The position numbers and the translations under genes were made by a program. From NCBI GenBank assembly GCA_023432025.1, contig JAEYVE010000116.1, positions 1-5,360 on the forward strand: a stretch of DNA of 5,360 bases, read 5' to 3'. This DNA is from Pseudomonadota bacterium. GTDB taxonomy: Bacteria; Myxococcota_A; Polyangia; Polyangiales; Polyangiaceae. Below, piece after piece: positions 5,244 through 5,360 of the stretch. The notes beneath the pieces are model-generated. The model did not search any database and was not told where the DNA came from. It worked only from the letters and a program-made list of their open reading frames with translations. Positions within the stretch are counted from its first letter, which is position 1; each line of letters starts with the position of its first letter.

Positions 5244-5272
5244 GCGCGCCCGGGCGTCGGACGCGGGCGCGC
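5244..5272. repeat. GC-rich hairpin
   Basis: GCGCGCCC (5244-5251) pairs perfectly with GGGCGCGC (5265-5272). The interior can form a short second stem (GCGT/GACGC around a small loop). No T-run follows on either strand. Confidence 0.5.
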
Positions 5273-5360
5273 GAAGCGCGGAGCGCACGGGGCACGCCCC
5301 GTGCGCTCTGCCCACCGCCGTCAGCGGGCGCGCGAAGCGCGGAGCGCGCGGGGCACGCCC
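5263..5360. repeat. 37-bp direct repeat, 61-bp period, each copy carrying a hairpin arm
   Basis: Copies at 5263-5299 and 5324-5360 differ at one base (A at 5287, G at 5348). In the first copy GAGCGCACGGGG (5281-5292) pairs with CCCCGTGCGCTC (5297-5308) as a 12-bp stem with a CACG loop. The second copy ends at the window edge halfway through what should be the same hairpin, so more copies may follow. This resembles a small dispersed palindromic repeat or tandem terminator-like units of a neighbouring gene. The type cannot be settled from two copies. Confidence 0.65.

Noticed and set aside
5263..5360. CRISPR array
   Set aside because: There are only two copies, and the segment between them completes the hairpin begun in the repeat rather than being an unrelated spacer; no cas gene is visible.

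Overview
This window looks like a high-GC genome of the myxobacterial type (Myxococcota, probably Polyangia/Sorangiineae). That is inferred from gene style: Gly/Thr-rich lipoproteins, Cys-rich secreted tails, an Ala/Pro-rich envelope protein and few RNA control elements of the usual kinds. No marker gene proves the taxon. Every gene I can support lies on the minus strand, so the biological reading order is from high to low coordinates.

Layout in transcription order: (1) 5360-5081 is non-coding, GC-rich and repetitive, with a 37-bp direct repeat and several strong hairpins. (2) 5080-4616 encodes an Rrf2-family winged-helix regulator with four cysteines, followed by a textbook intrinsic terminator (4597-4556). 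(3) 4555-3701 is about 850 bp without a convincing protein gene. It holds CTG/CAG-type palindromes, a possible sigma70-like promoter (4067-4038), an 11-bp hairpin (3875-3850) and a 73-nt tRNA-like cloverleaf (3842-3770) just upstream of the next gene. (4) 3700-1 is a compact envelope operon of four genes: a secreted PstS-like binding protein (441 aa), a small Gly/Ser/Thr-rich lipoprotein (147 aa), an OprO/OprP-like outer-membrane porin (about 542 aa), and the start of a second lipoprotein that leaves the window.

The operon reads as an outer-membrane plus periplasm capture system, most likely for phosphate or another oxyanion: the porin admits the anion, the binding protein captures it, and the two lipoproteins are of unknown role. 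No ABC permease or ATPase is present in the window. The gene joints suggest co-translation: a Shine-Dalgarno sequence abuts the binding-protein stop codon, and the porin and last lipoprotein overlap by ATGA. The exception is a gap of about 110 nt before the porin that carries a 10-bp inverted repeat.

The most unusual signal is the tRNA-like cloverleaf. It has a perfect 7-bp acceptor stem, a consensus T-arm and a CCA triplet directly after the acceptor, but a shrunken D-arm and a central hairpin that cannot form a normal 7-nt anticodon loop. It sits about 70 nt upstream of the binding-protein start and could be part of that mRNA's leader, a stand-alone small RNA or a decayed tRNA.
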